NCBI GenBank assembly: GCA_016987375.1
Contig: PJRA01000353.1
Span: 351,689 to 382,156 of the forward strand
DNA from: Brachionus koreanus
Lineage: Eukaryota; Rotifera; Eurotatoria; Ploima; Brachionidae
Direction of reading: 5' to 3'
Length of the DNA stretch: 30,468 nt
The translations under genes were made by a program, and so were the position numbers. How positions within the stretch are numbered: the stretch's first letter is position 1; every line of letters starts with the position of its first letter. Shown piece after piece: positions 20,312 through 30,468 of the stretch. The notes under the pieces are model-generated. The model was not told where the DNA came from. It was given only the letters and a program-made list of their open reading frames with translations, and searched no databases.

Positions 20312-20317
20312 AATAAA
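20312..20317 (+). promoter_or_regulatory. Polyadenylation signal of STRA6-like paralogue 2
   Basis: AATAAA is 19 bp after the stop codon, with further AATAAA-like hexamers just after it. Position-based inference only. Confidence 0.4.
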
Positions 20318-21601
20318 AAATAAAATCAAATTAATTCTTTCTAAATCTTAAAAATAAACAAATTTAAATGCAAGTTTATGATAAATAGAAGCTTTTTTTA
20401 AAATTTTTCTATATAAACCCCAAAATGAGCAAAAACAAATATTTTTATCAACAATTTTTTTTGCAGGATTTTACTTTTATTTGAAGTAAAAATTTATTTA
20501 GTCAAAACTAGAAATAGCATTGACAGTTAGAATCAAAAAAATTAAAATTACTTTTCTTTAAGTTACAAAGAAAAGAGTACACAAAAACTTTGTATTTATT
20601 ATTTTTCTATGGTTAAAAATTTTTTTTTTAATACATATAAAAATTAAGATTTATTATAAAATTTAAAAAAAAATAAAATTAGAACAAAAAAAATTAACTG
20701 ACTTAGGTATTTAAGTAAAATTAGTGCTAAATTAAGAAATTTTAGTAAAAAAATATAATTAGCCCATCTTTAAACTTTGTTTTTTAACTTTTAAAAAAAG
20801 GATTTTAATTTCGAAAAATGCATTAAAATTTATTAAAAAATATAATTTATTTAAAATTTTTCATTTTGCCTATAATAAATTTTAAAAAATAAAGTAAAAT
20901 AAATAATTAATTATTTTTGAAAAACGAATAAAAGAAAAAAGACTTGAATTTATTTAAAAATCCAATTTGATCTGTCGGGCTTTACAATGTTAAACCCAAA
21001 ATTTAATTAAGATTTATTTGTTTGAAAATTTAAAATAAAATATACTTTGAAATTAAAAAATATCTATTTCTAATTCTTTGAACTTTTCTCAAATTTGAAA
21101 CTAAATTTGTAGCAAAACAGAAAAAACTTTTACAAAAATTTTAAAGATTTGTCTAAAACACTTTGGCTTTAATAATTTATTTAGATTCGAATTAAAATTT
21201 GAAAGAAATAAATTTCATGAAGATATTAAAAATAAAAATAAATTTTAAAAGTGATTTTAATTAAGTTTTTTTTATGATTAAGAATAAAATTTTCTTACCT
21301 TAAAAAATAAATTTTGAAAAATTGTTAAGTTATATATGCATTTTAAAATTAAAAAGTTAAAGAAGGTAAATTTTAGCTGGATGACGTTTAAAATATTCAA
21401 CCAAAAAGAACTGTTTGCAATTTAACTTTCCGTCTTTAGGTCTACATGTATGCAAAATTTAAATTTTTATTTTTTATAGTTTAAAAAAATCTTAATACGT
21501 GTTCAACCTAATCGAAATTAAAAAAAAAAATCATATTTTTCTTTAATTTTCAAAAAAATAAAAATATTCAAAATCTTGATCATTTATTTCTCTAATTGAG
21601 G
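20318..21601. other. AT-rich intergenic DNA upstream of ribophorin I
   Basis: Nothing recognisable on either strand. The ribophorin promoter presumably lies near the right end, but no motif can be singled out. Confidence 0.5.
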
Positions 21602-23723
21602 ATGAGATTTCTTTGCCTAATTTTAATCTCGATTGTGTCCGCAATCCAAGCAGATTCCAACGCTGACTTAGTCAATGCCAAAGTCGAGAGAACAATTGAC
21701 TTAACATCGCACTTAGTCAGTATTACCAATCTTATCACTGTAGAAAACAAAGCAGCTACTGGATCGCTCAAAAGTTATACATATACTATCGAGCCAGCAC
21801 ATGCTAAAAACGTTGCTTTTATAGGAGCACATGTAAAAATTGGCTTTATTCTTCATCCTAATAATTATAAATATCTCTTTATTTTTAGTCAGTCGAGGGA
21901 AAAAAGCAAAAAGCAAAATTGAATGTAGTAGAAGTTTCTAAGGATTCAGATAAAGGAGGTCTGTATCGTGTTGATTTTGCTGAAGGACTTGCTGCTGGTC
22001 AAAGCACTCAAATTCAGGTTGAAGTTGTTCTCTTTGGTCTTGTTAGCCCCTTTCCTGAAGAAATATCACAAAACGAAAAACAACTTGTAGTCTTTAAAGG
22101 AAATCATTACTACTATTCATTGTATCCAACCAAGAGCCAGACTACCTCAGTAAATTTGGCCAGCGATCTCACTGAAAGCTATTCGCAGCTTAAGCCAACT
22201 TCTAAGAGCGACTCGACCATTACTTATGGGCCTTATGAAAACATCAAGCCATTTGAACAAAGCGAATTGAGTGTTCATTTTGAAAATAACTCTCCGTTTT
22301 TGGCAGTGACTAATTTGCATCGAACTATCGAGGTATCACTATGGGGAAATATTGCTGTCGAGGAAACCATTGATATGAGCCACACTGGTGCCAAATTAAA
22401 AGGCTCATTTTCAAGATTTGACTACATGAGACGTCAAGGCGGACAGTCATCAGTCAAATCGTTCAAGACCCTTTTACCATCATCTGCTGCTGATGTATAC
22501 TACCGAGACGAGATTGGAAATATTTCTACTTCAAATCTCCGTGTGCCTACCAAGTCAAAAGGAGAACCTGTTGAGTTGGAGCTCAAACCTAGATTCCCAC
22601 TGTTCGGCGGATGGAAAACCCACTACACTGTTGGCTATAACTTGCCTGTTTACCAATATATTCACAATTCAGGTAATTTATCATTGAATTTGGATATCTA
22701 TTTTAAAATTAATTGAAATATTTATAATATTTTTTAAAAATATTAATTTAAAAAAACATTTTATTAGCTAAAAATTCATCAAATTTTTTAAATTTTCTAA
22801 TTTTTATGCCAAAATCAAAAGTAAAATTAGCTCTTATTAGACCAGTGATGATTTTAAAACATTCAAGGGACGTAATTCTTAGCCAAAATGCTGAGCAATG
22901 TCTCTGAGGTTAAAATTTTAAATATTTTTTCTTTAAGACACTAATTTGTGTGAGTAGATTTTGGTTTCAAAAATTTTAAAATAGTTAAAATGGTCTTTAA
23001 TGATGAGCTAAAGCATTCAGGGACGTAATACATATAAATTATGCTGAGGAATGCCACTGATAAAGACATGATAAAAATTTTGCCCGAATAAACGCATATT
23101 TATTTTTATTTCAAATTACAAGGTTCAAATTTTGCATTGAGAATTAAAATGCTAGACCATGTGTACGATGATCAATTGATCGAAAATGCTGTTATAAGAA
23201 TCATTCTTCCAGAGCATGCAAGCAACATTGAAGTCGTAGCTCCGTACAAAGTTGACCGAAAACCAGACGAAAAGCATTTTACCTATTTGGACACAGTTGG
23301 CAGACCAGTGGTTGTTATAAACAAGAAAAATGCAGTCGAAAATCACGTTCAAGATATTAAGGTAATTTAATATTTCTTAATAGGATAAATTTGAAGACCT
23401 ATGATGATTTTAAAACATTCAAGGGACGTAATTCTTAGCTAAAATGCTGAGTAATGTCTCTGAGGTCCAATAGAAAAAAATTTATAAAATAGAATGTTAA
23501 TTTTGCTTTGATTTTAGATCAAATTTACATATAATAAAATAATGTTGATACAAAAACCAGTATTGGTAATAGTTTTCTTTTTTTTCCTATTTTTGGCTGC
23601 TATTTTAATATCCAAATTTGATTTTTCAATTGTTCCACAAGTTCAAGTAAAACACATAATTTAATTTATTTATTTAAATTTAATCTAATTTTATTTTTCA
23701 AGGAGCATGTCAAGAGCGATTAA
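21602..23723 (+). CDS. RPN1: Ribophorin I, oligosaccharyltransferase subunit 1 (short-tailed)
   Basis: Exons are 21602-21832, 21889-22672, 23123-23361, 23518-23646 and 23703-23723; all introns are GT-AG and all phases agree, giving 467 residues. ATG 21602 starts a signal peptide (MRFLCLILISIVSAIQA). Luminal family blocks include YTYTIEPAHAKNVAFIGAH, NEKQLVVFKGNHYYYSLYPT, VHFENNSPFLAVTN, SLWGNIAVEETIDMSHTGA, DVYYRDEIGNISTSNL, PRFPLFGGWKTHYTVGYNLP and TYLDTVGRPVVV. One membrane span (VLVIVFFFFLFLAAILI) is encoded by exon 4. The protein is an ER-membrane OST subunit involved in co-translational N-glycosylation. After the span only about 17 residues remain, ending EHVKSD, whereas vertebrate RPN1 has a cytosolic tail of roughly 150 residues. 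The result resembles the short yeast Ost1. AATAAA at 23988-23993. Confidence 0.93.
22847..22910 (+). repeat. 64-bp hairpin-forming repeat, copy 1 (RPN1 intron 2)
   Basis: Runs from GATGATTTTAAAACATTC to GTCTCTGAGGT. CTTAGC and GCTGAG can pair around a CAAAAT loop, and GGGAC with GTCTC forms an outer stem. Copy 3 (23403-23466) differs at only two positions. Confidence 0.75.
23002..23065 (+). repeat. Diverged hairpin repeat, copy 2 (RPN1 intron 2)
   Basis: Shares GATGA, CATTCAGGGACGTAAT, ATGCTGAGGAATG and the same spacing with copies 1 and 3, but the middle is substituted, so the inner stem is lost. Confidence 0.55.
23403..23466 (+). repeat. 64-bp hairpin-forming repeat, copy 3 (RPN1 intron 3)
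   Basis: Nearly identical to copy 1; the two C/T differences lie in the loop and in the unpaired base run next to the stem, so both stems are kept. Same orientation as copy 1. Confidence 0.75.
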
Positions 23724-24059
23724 TTCATCAAATCGTTCAATTTAAATTCCAGTTTCAATAGATTTTAGTCCTTAAAGGATAGTTATTTAATGTTGTTTTT
23801 TTTTTTGAATGTTTTTGAACAATCATTAATAGGTTAGCTCCTGGTCGTTTAGATTAAGACACTTCTAATTTAATTTGATTTAAACATTTACAAAATAAGT
23901 AAATTTATCAAAAAGCTTACTTTTTAATTTATTCATTTTGGTTACGAAAAAGATTTTATTTCTTATTTTTTTTTAAACTCTAATTCAAATAAATGTTTTA
24001 AATTAAAATTTAGCTTTTAAATTATTATGGTCAATCAAAAAATTTTGAACTTATTTAAT
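23724..24059. other. 3' flank of ribophorin I
   Basis: AT-rich 3' UTR and spacer containing AATAAA at 23988-23993. No additional exon that could extend ribophorin's cytosolic tail is visible here. Confidence 0.5.
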
Positions 24060-24290
24060 ATTTTCACGGCTTTACAGCCAAAAAATTCACGACACCCTTT
24101 TTCAACTAGGTCTTGATTAGGAGATGATATGCTGAATGGAGAAGAAGCTCAATCCTTTACAGCTCTTCTTTTTTTGCTAAATGTTAGCTATCTAGCTTTT
24201 TGTCGACCAAAAAAGGATATTTTTCTTGAAGTGAAGCATACATTCGTTCTAATTATTCAGAAAAATGTTCTCAAATTCATACAATGATCA
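24060..24290 (-). pseudogene. Decayed mariner transposase fragment (copy 2)
   Basis: Related to the relic at 17235-17560. The minus strand reads LQEKYPFLVDKK and, in another frame, ELLLHSAYHLLIK. TTCACGACACCCTTTTTCAA is shared with copy 1 (one base variant). It is shorter by deletions of the central region. The two copies probably derive from one old mariner family. Confidence 0.6.
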
Positions 24291-25543
24291 TTTAAGATTT
24301 AAAAGACCTAAGATAATTTTCAATTCACCAAGATGATCGTCAGTTAGTGCCTTATCCGGTTAGTCGAAAATAATTATCTTGAAAAGTAAAATGAAATTCA
24401 ACAACAAAAAAAATCAGTAATCAAAATAATAAATTTTTTGTTTCTTTATTCAATCCGTTTTTTTAACTTAATCATAATATTTTTGTAAGTTTAATTTAAT
24501 TTTAGACTAAATATTCTTTTTTAAATGTAAAAGAAACAAGATTTTTATATTCTGTGAGAAGGATCATAAAAACATTGGCCAAAATTTATTAAAATATACC
24601 ATAAATTTAGTAAAACAATCAAGACTTTTCAAATATTCAGTTTTCCATTCATTCTGTTCAAATAAAACACACTAAAGCTTTCAATACAAGTAAGAAAATT
24701 TAGTCTCAGAAAGAGGAAGAAAACAACACTGAGGATTCATAATTTTAAAAGAAAAATTAATTAAGAATTAAAATAAATATTAAACCTATAAAATTTTCTT
24801 ATTAAAAATGCTCAGAATTGTTGAAACTATGTGAAAATGACAGATAAAATAAACTTTAATCCAATAAATTTTTTATATGTTTTAGTTAAGTGATTATGTA
24901 AAAAAAAATTGAAATTTTTTTTGTTTAAAAATTAAATTTAAAAAAAAAAATAAACAGATGTTTTTTAAAGTATTGTTTTGCATTCAATAAGATCATTGTT
25001 TGTCTTACTTTCTCCTACAAATGATTTATTTCTTAAAAGTTAATTAAGTTTGAACGAATCTAGAATCGTTTTCAATCAATCATTATTTTATTATTTTGAA
25101 TTTTAACATTAAAAAGTGAGCTATCTTCATCGAACATGTTCGATTTGAGAGTCAAATTGATCAACATTCTCTTTTTTTATTAAAAAAAATTGAATTATTA
25201 CCTAAATATAAATAATTTTGGCTCACTTAAATGAGAGATATAAAATAAGATTATTTAAATAAATTTCAATATTTGTAACTTGACATTTTTCATTAGAATA
25301 ATGTTATCTTTAAAAAACTATGTAATATTACTTTAAAACTGTACTAAATAAATAAGACTAATATTTGTCAATTAATTGTATTGAAATTTTGATTAATAAA
25401 AATTACTTTATTATTATCATTATTATTAATATTGATGAAATATAAAACAACAATTAAAATAAAATCCTTAACAAAATAGATAAAAAAATTGAATTATTGA
25501 TTTAAAAGAAAAATAAAAGTGTATATTAAAAAAAAATTCTTAT
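24291..25543. other. AT-rich spacer between ribophorin I and the OATP gene
   Basis: No gene recognised. A short TTA/ATT microsatellite lies near 25407-25435. It includes TTTATT at 25407-25412, a possible minus-strand polyadenylation signal for the transporter gene. Confidence 0.5.
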
Positions 25544-27733
25544 TTAATTCGGCTGTTTTTTAGCAAACCTAATTGACAAAACTATGAGAATAAAACAGAC
25601 AGTTTTGAAACCTACTCCCAAAATACCAAAACCAAAGGCAAATCTTTCATTATTGTACAATTTACAGACACTTTGGTCATTTACATCATCATGCCAGTAG
25701 ACACAAGTCGAATCAATGACCGAGCCGAATATAATCGGACCGGGTATAGTGCCAAACGCATTCATAAAAAACTGCTTGAAGCCCAAACCAATCGAGTTCA
25801 TTTCTTCATTGTCAATGCAACCGATAGCAGCTTTTAGAAATGGTAAAAATGTCAGCGCATTCATTAACATAAGTAAAAATATGCAAACATAGGACACTAC
25901 TAATCTAAATGAGCAAGAAGAATCAGTTGGACACAGGCCATTCATAAAAAAACTGGTTTTAGGCTCAGTAAATGTTGTAGGAACCTGAGTACAATTAGTG
26001 TACACTTCTTTTTCTGCATCAAAGTTAAAACATCCGGCAAGACAAGCTGTTTGAAAAAATGTATCATTTGAACCTTTTAGACAAACTGGTTTGAACATTT
26101 TTTTGTTGCAATTGCAATCATCAGCCACTGTATAAATATCGTCAAAATTTAGACTTTTCTCAATGGATACCATATTGGGCTCTTTGCAAAAAATCATGAA
26201 ACCAGCATAAATAAATATGTTCACAAACAAAACCATTGCAATAAATTTTAAACATTTGCGTGCGTCATTTTTTAATTTATTTACAATAAAACTACTGACT
26301 AGGCCTCCGATGATCAGCGGCGGCATTGATAGAATGCCAATGACTAAAGAAGCCGATCCAGATGCAAGCCGATACTGGTATTCCAAAAAAAGTGCAGCAA
26401 ATGCCAAAAAACTGTTCTGTAAAAGACCCTCTATGGCCGTGCATATTATTACCAAAATATAAGCGGGCTTCTTGAACAAATAAAGTGCGCTAGTGAAAAT
26501 GCTTTTTTTTTCCAAAGACAACATTGATGCTGAATTAGGCACATGTGTGTTGTGATTTACTCTATCAATGGACAAAATAGATCCGGCATTTTTTAGTGCA
26601 GAAAGAAATCTGTTATCTTCATAATCACGATCTTGAAGCTCAGAATCATTGTCCACCGCTTCGATGTCTGTATTTAGTGAATCAAATGGTATTTTCCCAT
26701 TTTCTTTCAATTTGCTTAGATCATTTTGAGGCTGTTGCGTAGTCTGGTTCTGCAGTTTGCGAGGAAAACATGTTATTACCATCGCCATAAAAAATGAGAC
26801 TATTCCGAATAGCAGAAATGGTATCCACCAGGCACCAATCCAATTGGGATGTGATGGATTAAGCCAAAATGGAAGCTCTTTCATTCGGTCAATGTCAGTA
26901 TGCACTTTTAGACACCAACTTGTAATCATAAATCCTACACCAACCTTAAATCAAATAAAAAAAAAAGTTCAAAAAATTTTATTAAAATACAAAAAATTTG
27001 ATGAAATAAAAAACAAAAAAATAATAATTGATTATACTATCGCTTTTTCTATTTTAATAATTTAACAAAAAAAACAAATACTTACACCAAAAGCGCCCAT
27101 GACAAAATAAATCGACTCATAGATTGATGATAGCTTTTTATTTGGAGCAAAATCTTCAATATAAGAAAACGTGATTGTAGTCATACTAGCACTGCTCAAA
27201 CCATTGACTATGTTAGCTATGTAGAGCAAGTGCTTGATTTGAAAGCCCAATATGCTAGACGATGGAGTTTGTGTTTTTTCAATTGGACTCACTGGGGTGG
27301 AATAGTTGCGTGGAAAATAGGCGGCTTGGTGATCTTGGGTATTTAATGAATAATTGCATAGTTCGACAATGTCATCACTATTTACCACGTGACTAGAGTT
27401 GGAAAATTTTTTTTGATATGAATAGTCTGGTTTGATAAAATGTGGCAGAATGTTAATCATACAGCCGACAAACAACATGATCATTCCGAAAGCTATCCAC
27501 TTGGGCTTGGAACCTTTTGTGGCTGCAAATGATATTAGTATTGAGCTGCACAGACTACCGATGTCATACACACTCACATAGACCCCTGTTTCTCGGCTAC
27601 TTAAATAGAACTCTTTTTGCAACGAAGATATGATCACATTGTTGGTGCCGTTCATGAGAATATTGTGAAGGAAGGCGCACAAACTTAGCCATGCTATTAT
27701 AAATTTATCATTTATTTTGATACCAAAAATCAT
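25544..27733 (-). CDS. Organic anion transporting polypeptide (SLCO/OATP family)
   Basis: Two exons, 27733-27086 and 26944-25544, with a 141-bp intron (donor GGT|GTAAGT, acceptor TTTAAG|GTT, phase 0), giving 682 residues, normal for the family. The first true ATG is at 27733; upstream in-frame codons start only from TTG. The order of domains is: N-terminal six-helix half (WLSLCAFLHNILMNGTNN, SSRETGVYVSVYDIGSL), large glycosylated loop, the OATP signature NWIGAWWIPFLLFGIVSFF at the third extracellular loop/TM6, and a cytosolic linker. The second half contains a Kazal-like cysteine-rich loop (CNCNKKMFKPVC, TACLAGCFNF, YTNCTQ, GLCPTDSSC). Conserved GFKQFFMNAFGTIPGPIIFG and FGFGILGVGFK follow. 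OATPs carry large amphipathic organic anions such as steroid conjugates, eicosanoids and thyroid hormones across the plasma membrane. Substrate is not predictable here. Confidence 0.92.
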
Positions 27734-29455
27734 TTTAATTTTTTTTCTCAATTAAAAAAAAAAGATTGTGAAATAAAAAAAAAAAACTTTTCTATTTTAT
27801 TCTTTCTAATTCAAGATAACTTCAAAAACATTGTCAAAATGTTAATTAAGCAGTTTAATGTGTTCGAGTCCCAATTGATGTTGTTAATATTTCGAGCTTG
27901 TTTGTCTAAAAAATTTCAAAACTTTAGACTCGAGATTTGCTGTATTCCATTCAAAATTTTGATAAGAGTTGGTTATATTTTTTCTAAAAGAAAATGAAAA
28001 ATTTAGTAGTTTATGTTTTGATAAAACAATTCGATCACTTGACTTTAGTAAAACTTTTACTAATTTAGAGTAAAATTAGATATTTACAAAATCAACACAC
28101 CATTAACAAATACATTCACAAGTTTATTTTGAGACAAAAATAAAGACAATTTGAAAAATAAAATAGCTTATTTTTGCCCTCAATAGCTTAAAGTCTTCAA
28201 GATAAATTTATCAACTAGTTCTCGTTTAATCGAGTATCGACAATTTTATCAGTCAATTTCTTTTTTTTTTAATAGTCCTGCCCAAAATAAAAATTAATTT
28301 AAATAAAATATTCTCTACAGTTAAGTTAAATTACCTTTTAAAAAAATTATTAAAGTAAAATAACTGTCTAAATACTATCTGTAAATGTCATAGCATACCT
28401 TATGTGCTAATATTTTTAATTCTCATTTCTAGAGTTTAAATTTAATCGTTAATAAAAAGCAAAAAACGATTTTTGCTTTTGATTCCTTTCAACTTAATCT
28501 AAAATTGTCTCTTTTATTTTGACTAACAAAAAATATTTAGCTTTATAAACAAAAAGCAAGCTATTTAAAGAAATATTAAATACGAAAACAATTTCAAAAA
28601 ATTTTCTGAACTAAATTTGGTTAAAAAATTTTAGACAAGCAAATTAAATAAAGTATGTTAATTAAAAATAAATTAATTGTCTAACAAAGCTAAATATTTT
28701 GTATTAAATTATCTGAATGATTATAAATTTGAGTTTAAAAATCAAACATTAGTTGCGCAATTTTTCTTTTTTTTTTTTAAATTGATGATCAAGTTCACAT
28801 CTGTTTAATATGAAAAAAGATCAGAGTGAATGTTTAAAGTTTTTATTTAACTTGTTTAAAATTATAATAAACTCGATATTTTTATTAATTGGCATGTTGC
28901 TTTCAAGTTACATTGAAATATGCAAAAGCACTCTTTTATCATTTAAAGATCGAATGATTAAAATTTATTAACTTTAAAATTATCAAAGGCTTGGAGCTTT
29001 TACGTATTCTTTAGCAACAAGCGTTTTAGACTAATTCTTTTTATTTATATTTTTTTATTGACAATAAAAGTAGCTTTATATTTTAAATTCAATTTTTTTT
29101 ATTAATGTTTTTCTCTAGACTAAAATTGTGTCTATTCTTACCTAGACAGACAAAAATGCAAAAATAAAACTAAATTAAGTAGGAAAAAGCTTTATTTATT
29201 ATTTAATGTTTAAATGATTAAAAAAAAACTTTTGAATATAATTCTAACATAATAAATTTTATCAGGGTTCTTTTTTCTTATGTTGTTTTACATTTTTAGC
29301 CTACATTTGCATAAGTTTCTCATTATTTAATCTAATTAACTAATTTTCAAGTTATCCTGCAATTAATTTTAAAATTTTCCAATTTCAGACAAAAATACAG
29401 AGCTAATTATCTAATTTTTCATTTAAAAAATAATTTAGGAAAATTTTTTTTCCAG
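27734..29455. other. Long AT-rich intergenic stretch
   Basis: No open frame, RNA gene or clear repeat is seen. The minus-strand promoter of the OATP gene should lie at its left end. The only acceptor-like feature is at the right end (T-run then CCAG at 29455). Confidence 0.45.
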
Positions 29456-29549
29456 GGCAGATATGAAAGACATCGCCTTCTTATATATATGCTAGTATGG
29501 TTTGGTCAGAAGCTCAAAGATGCGGCAACTTCTCAAGTCACTCAGGGAG
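29456..29549 (+). other. Orphan exon candidate
   Basis: A strong T-rich tract and CCAG acceptor precede it, and GGGAG|GTATTT is a possible donor. Only the phase-0 frame is open across it, giving GRYERHRLLIYMLVWFGQ followed by KLKDAATSQVTQG. The base composition is clearly more balanced than the surroundings. I do not recognise the protein, and no neighbouring exon could be matched; the rest may lie outside the window. Confidence 0.25.
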
Positions 29550-30280
29550 GTATTTACGTACTGTTTTATCGATTCTAATACTCAATCTTTTTTCATTATT
29601 TTTTCTTTTTGTAATATTTCTAAAATTTTAGAATCGCATAAATTAATTAGTTCTTTACATTCTCCAATTTGTTGTCCTAGCGGCAACTCTTGTTCTGTCA
29701 GTAGTTTTATTTTATACATTATAGAAAATTTAGTTCATTTTTTTTCTAAAAATTTATTTAAAATGAAATAAGTATATTTGAAAATTAAAAACATTGAACA
29801 AAAAATATATATAAAATTTATGATAATTTTCCTTAATAAAATTTTTTTGACATTTATAAATAATTAGGGTTATTTGAATTTATGAGGTCATTTTTTTCTG
29901 AAATTGTGAAATTCTATTCAAAACATCAAATAAAATAAAACAAAAAATGTTGTGACTTCTGTTCTAAAGGTCCAACACTTGTTCTACGAATGTATTATAA
30001 TTAAACAATTTTTTTTTTATCCAAAAATAATAATTTCAGATTTATGAGTATTAGAATTTCTTATTAAATTTTAATTTTTCAAATTAATTGAAAATGAAAT
30101 GGATAAGAAAATTAAATTTAACTTTCTAATATTGATAAAATCAAACTTATATTTTATTTAATTAATAAAATCAACTTAAATATAAGTTTGATAAAATTTT
30201 AAGTTTAAAAATAGGTTTATCAAAATAATGACATGATTTACGAACATGATAAAAATGTATTTAATTAAATGTAGATGAGA
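29550..30280. other. AT-rich DNA with a 15-bp inverted repeat
   Basis: An open frame with PICCPSGNSCSVSSF near 29660-29710 follows an acceptor-like TTTTAG but cannot be linked to a gene. The remainder holds A/T-rich sequence and the inverted repeat annotated at 30140-30192. Confidence 0.35.
30140..30192. repeat. Perfect 15-bp inverted repeat
   Basis: ATCAAACTTATATTT (30140-30154) is the exact reverse complement of AAATATAAGTTTGAT (30178-30192), with a 23-bp spacer. It lies about 90 bp from a transposase-like fragment, so a terminal or hairpin role in a mobile element is possible. Confidence 0.6.
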
Positions 30281-30466
30281 TCAATATTTTGATTCAAAGT
30301 CTCTTGTATTTTTTTTATACTTATTGAAGTATGTGTTCTTTTTTAAAATCTTTCCCATATAGGTATAGTAGCAATTAAACTTTCTAGCCATCTTTCTTTG
30401 CGAACGACCCGATTTATGATTGAAATAGGCTCTAAGTTTGGCTACCATTAGTTTCGTGGCTATTTT
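30281..30466 (-). pseudogene. Transposase helix-turn-helix fragment (Tc1/mariner-like), runs off window
   Basis: The minus-strand frame reads KLMVAKLRAYFNHKSGRSQR then KMARKFNCYYTYMGKILKKN and stops at 30281-30283. The pattern of a basic stretch, SQRKMARKFN, a turn, and IL-K-K matches the N-terminal DNA-binding helix-turn-helix of Tc1/mariner transposases. The early stop after about 60 residues suggests a relic; its start may lie past the window edge. Confidence 0.45.
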
Positions 30467-30468
30467 AG

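Noticed and set aside
25400..25440. TTA/ATT microsatellite as a regulatory feature
   Set aside because: Short, imperfect and ordinary for DNA this AT-rich.
27855..27875. TTCGAGTCCC resembling a tRNA B-box
   Set aside because: No cloverleaf or A-box can be built around it; a tRNA or tRNA-derived SINE is not supported.
29638..29771. Cys-rich frame with CCPSGNSC as a gene
   Set aside because: Short, with no partner exon or signal peptide; only mentioned as an unlinked frame.
1..30468. CRISPR array, operon or bacterial signals
   Set aside because: Introns, EGF, DEG/ENaC, OATP and ribophorin genes show animal nuclear DNA; no regularly spaced direct repeats other than the coding 87-bp array were seen.

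Overview
This is a eukaryotic, animal-type window. It has spliced genes with GT-AG introns (about 50 bp to 2 kb), AATAAA signals, metazoan membrane-protein families and LINE/mariner debris. It is very AT-rich (I estimate well over 70 %). Short introns, low GC and an Ape-type LINE with an exceptionally long flanking duplication would fit a rotifer such as Brachionus. That attribution is inference; no rRNA or mitochondrial marker is present.

Layout, left to right. (1) 1165-6480 (+): a STRA6-type receptor with an N-terminal EGF module; its first exon is not recognised and its two visible exons are split by a 2-kb intron. (2) 7243-8733 (-): an intronless DEG/ENaC (acid-sensing/peptide-gated type) sodium channel. 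(3) 9369-14158: a 4.15-kb LINE at 9690-13837 bracketed by two apparently identical 321-bp direct repeats. The LINE encodes an RNA-binding-type ORF1, a 29-residue tandem repeat, a Ulp1-type cysteine protease, an Ape-type endonuclease and a reverse transcriptase whose catalytic core is deleted. Protease and endonuclease share one frame and are separated by a single TGA in the context TGA-CTA-G. (4) 15250-16064 (+): a small secreted C-type-lectin-like gene in three exons. (5) about 16685-17560 (-): relics of a LINE endonuclease and a mariner transposase. (6) 18081-20293 (+): a second EGF-STRA6 paralogue with different intron positions. (7) 21602-23723 (+): ribophorin I (RPN1/OST1), five exons, ending a few residues after its membrane span. 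(8) about 24060-24290 (-): a second mariner relic. (9) 25544-27733 (-): a two-exon organic-anion transporter (SLCO/OATP). (10) 27734-30468: mostly empty AT-rich DNA with one orphan exon candidate, a 15-bp inverted repeat and a transposase helix-turn-helix fragment at the right edge.

The host genes are not an operon. They are independent membrane or secretory-pathway genes: two STRA6-like transporters/receptors, a cation channel, an organic-anion transporter, a secreted lectin-like protein and an oligosaccharyltransferase subunit. The most unusual content is the LINE (long duplication, Ulp1 protease, readthrough-type stop, ATGA overlap), the EGF-STRA6 paralogue pair, and the tail-less ribophorin I. 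Exon boundaries were placed by hand from splice signals, reading-frame continuity and family resemblance; no search was run.
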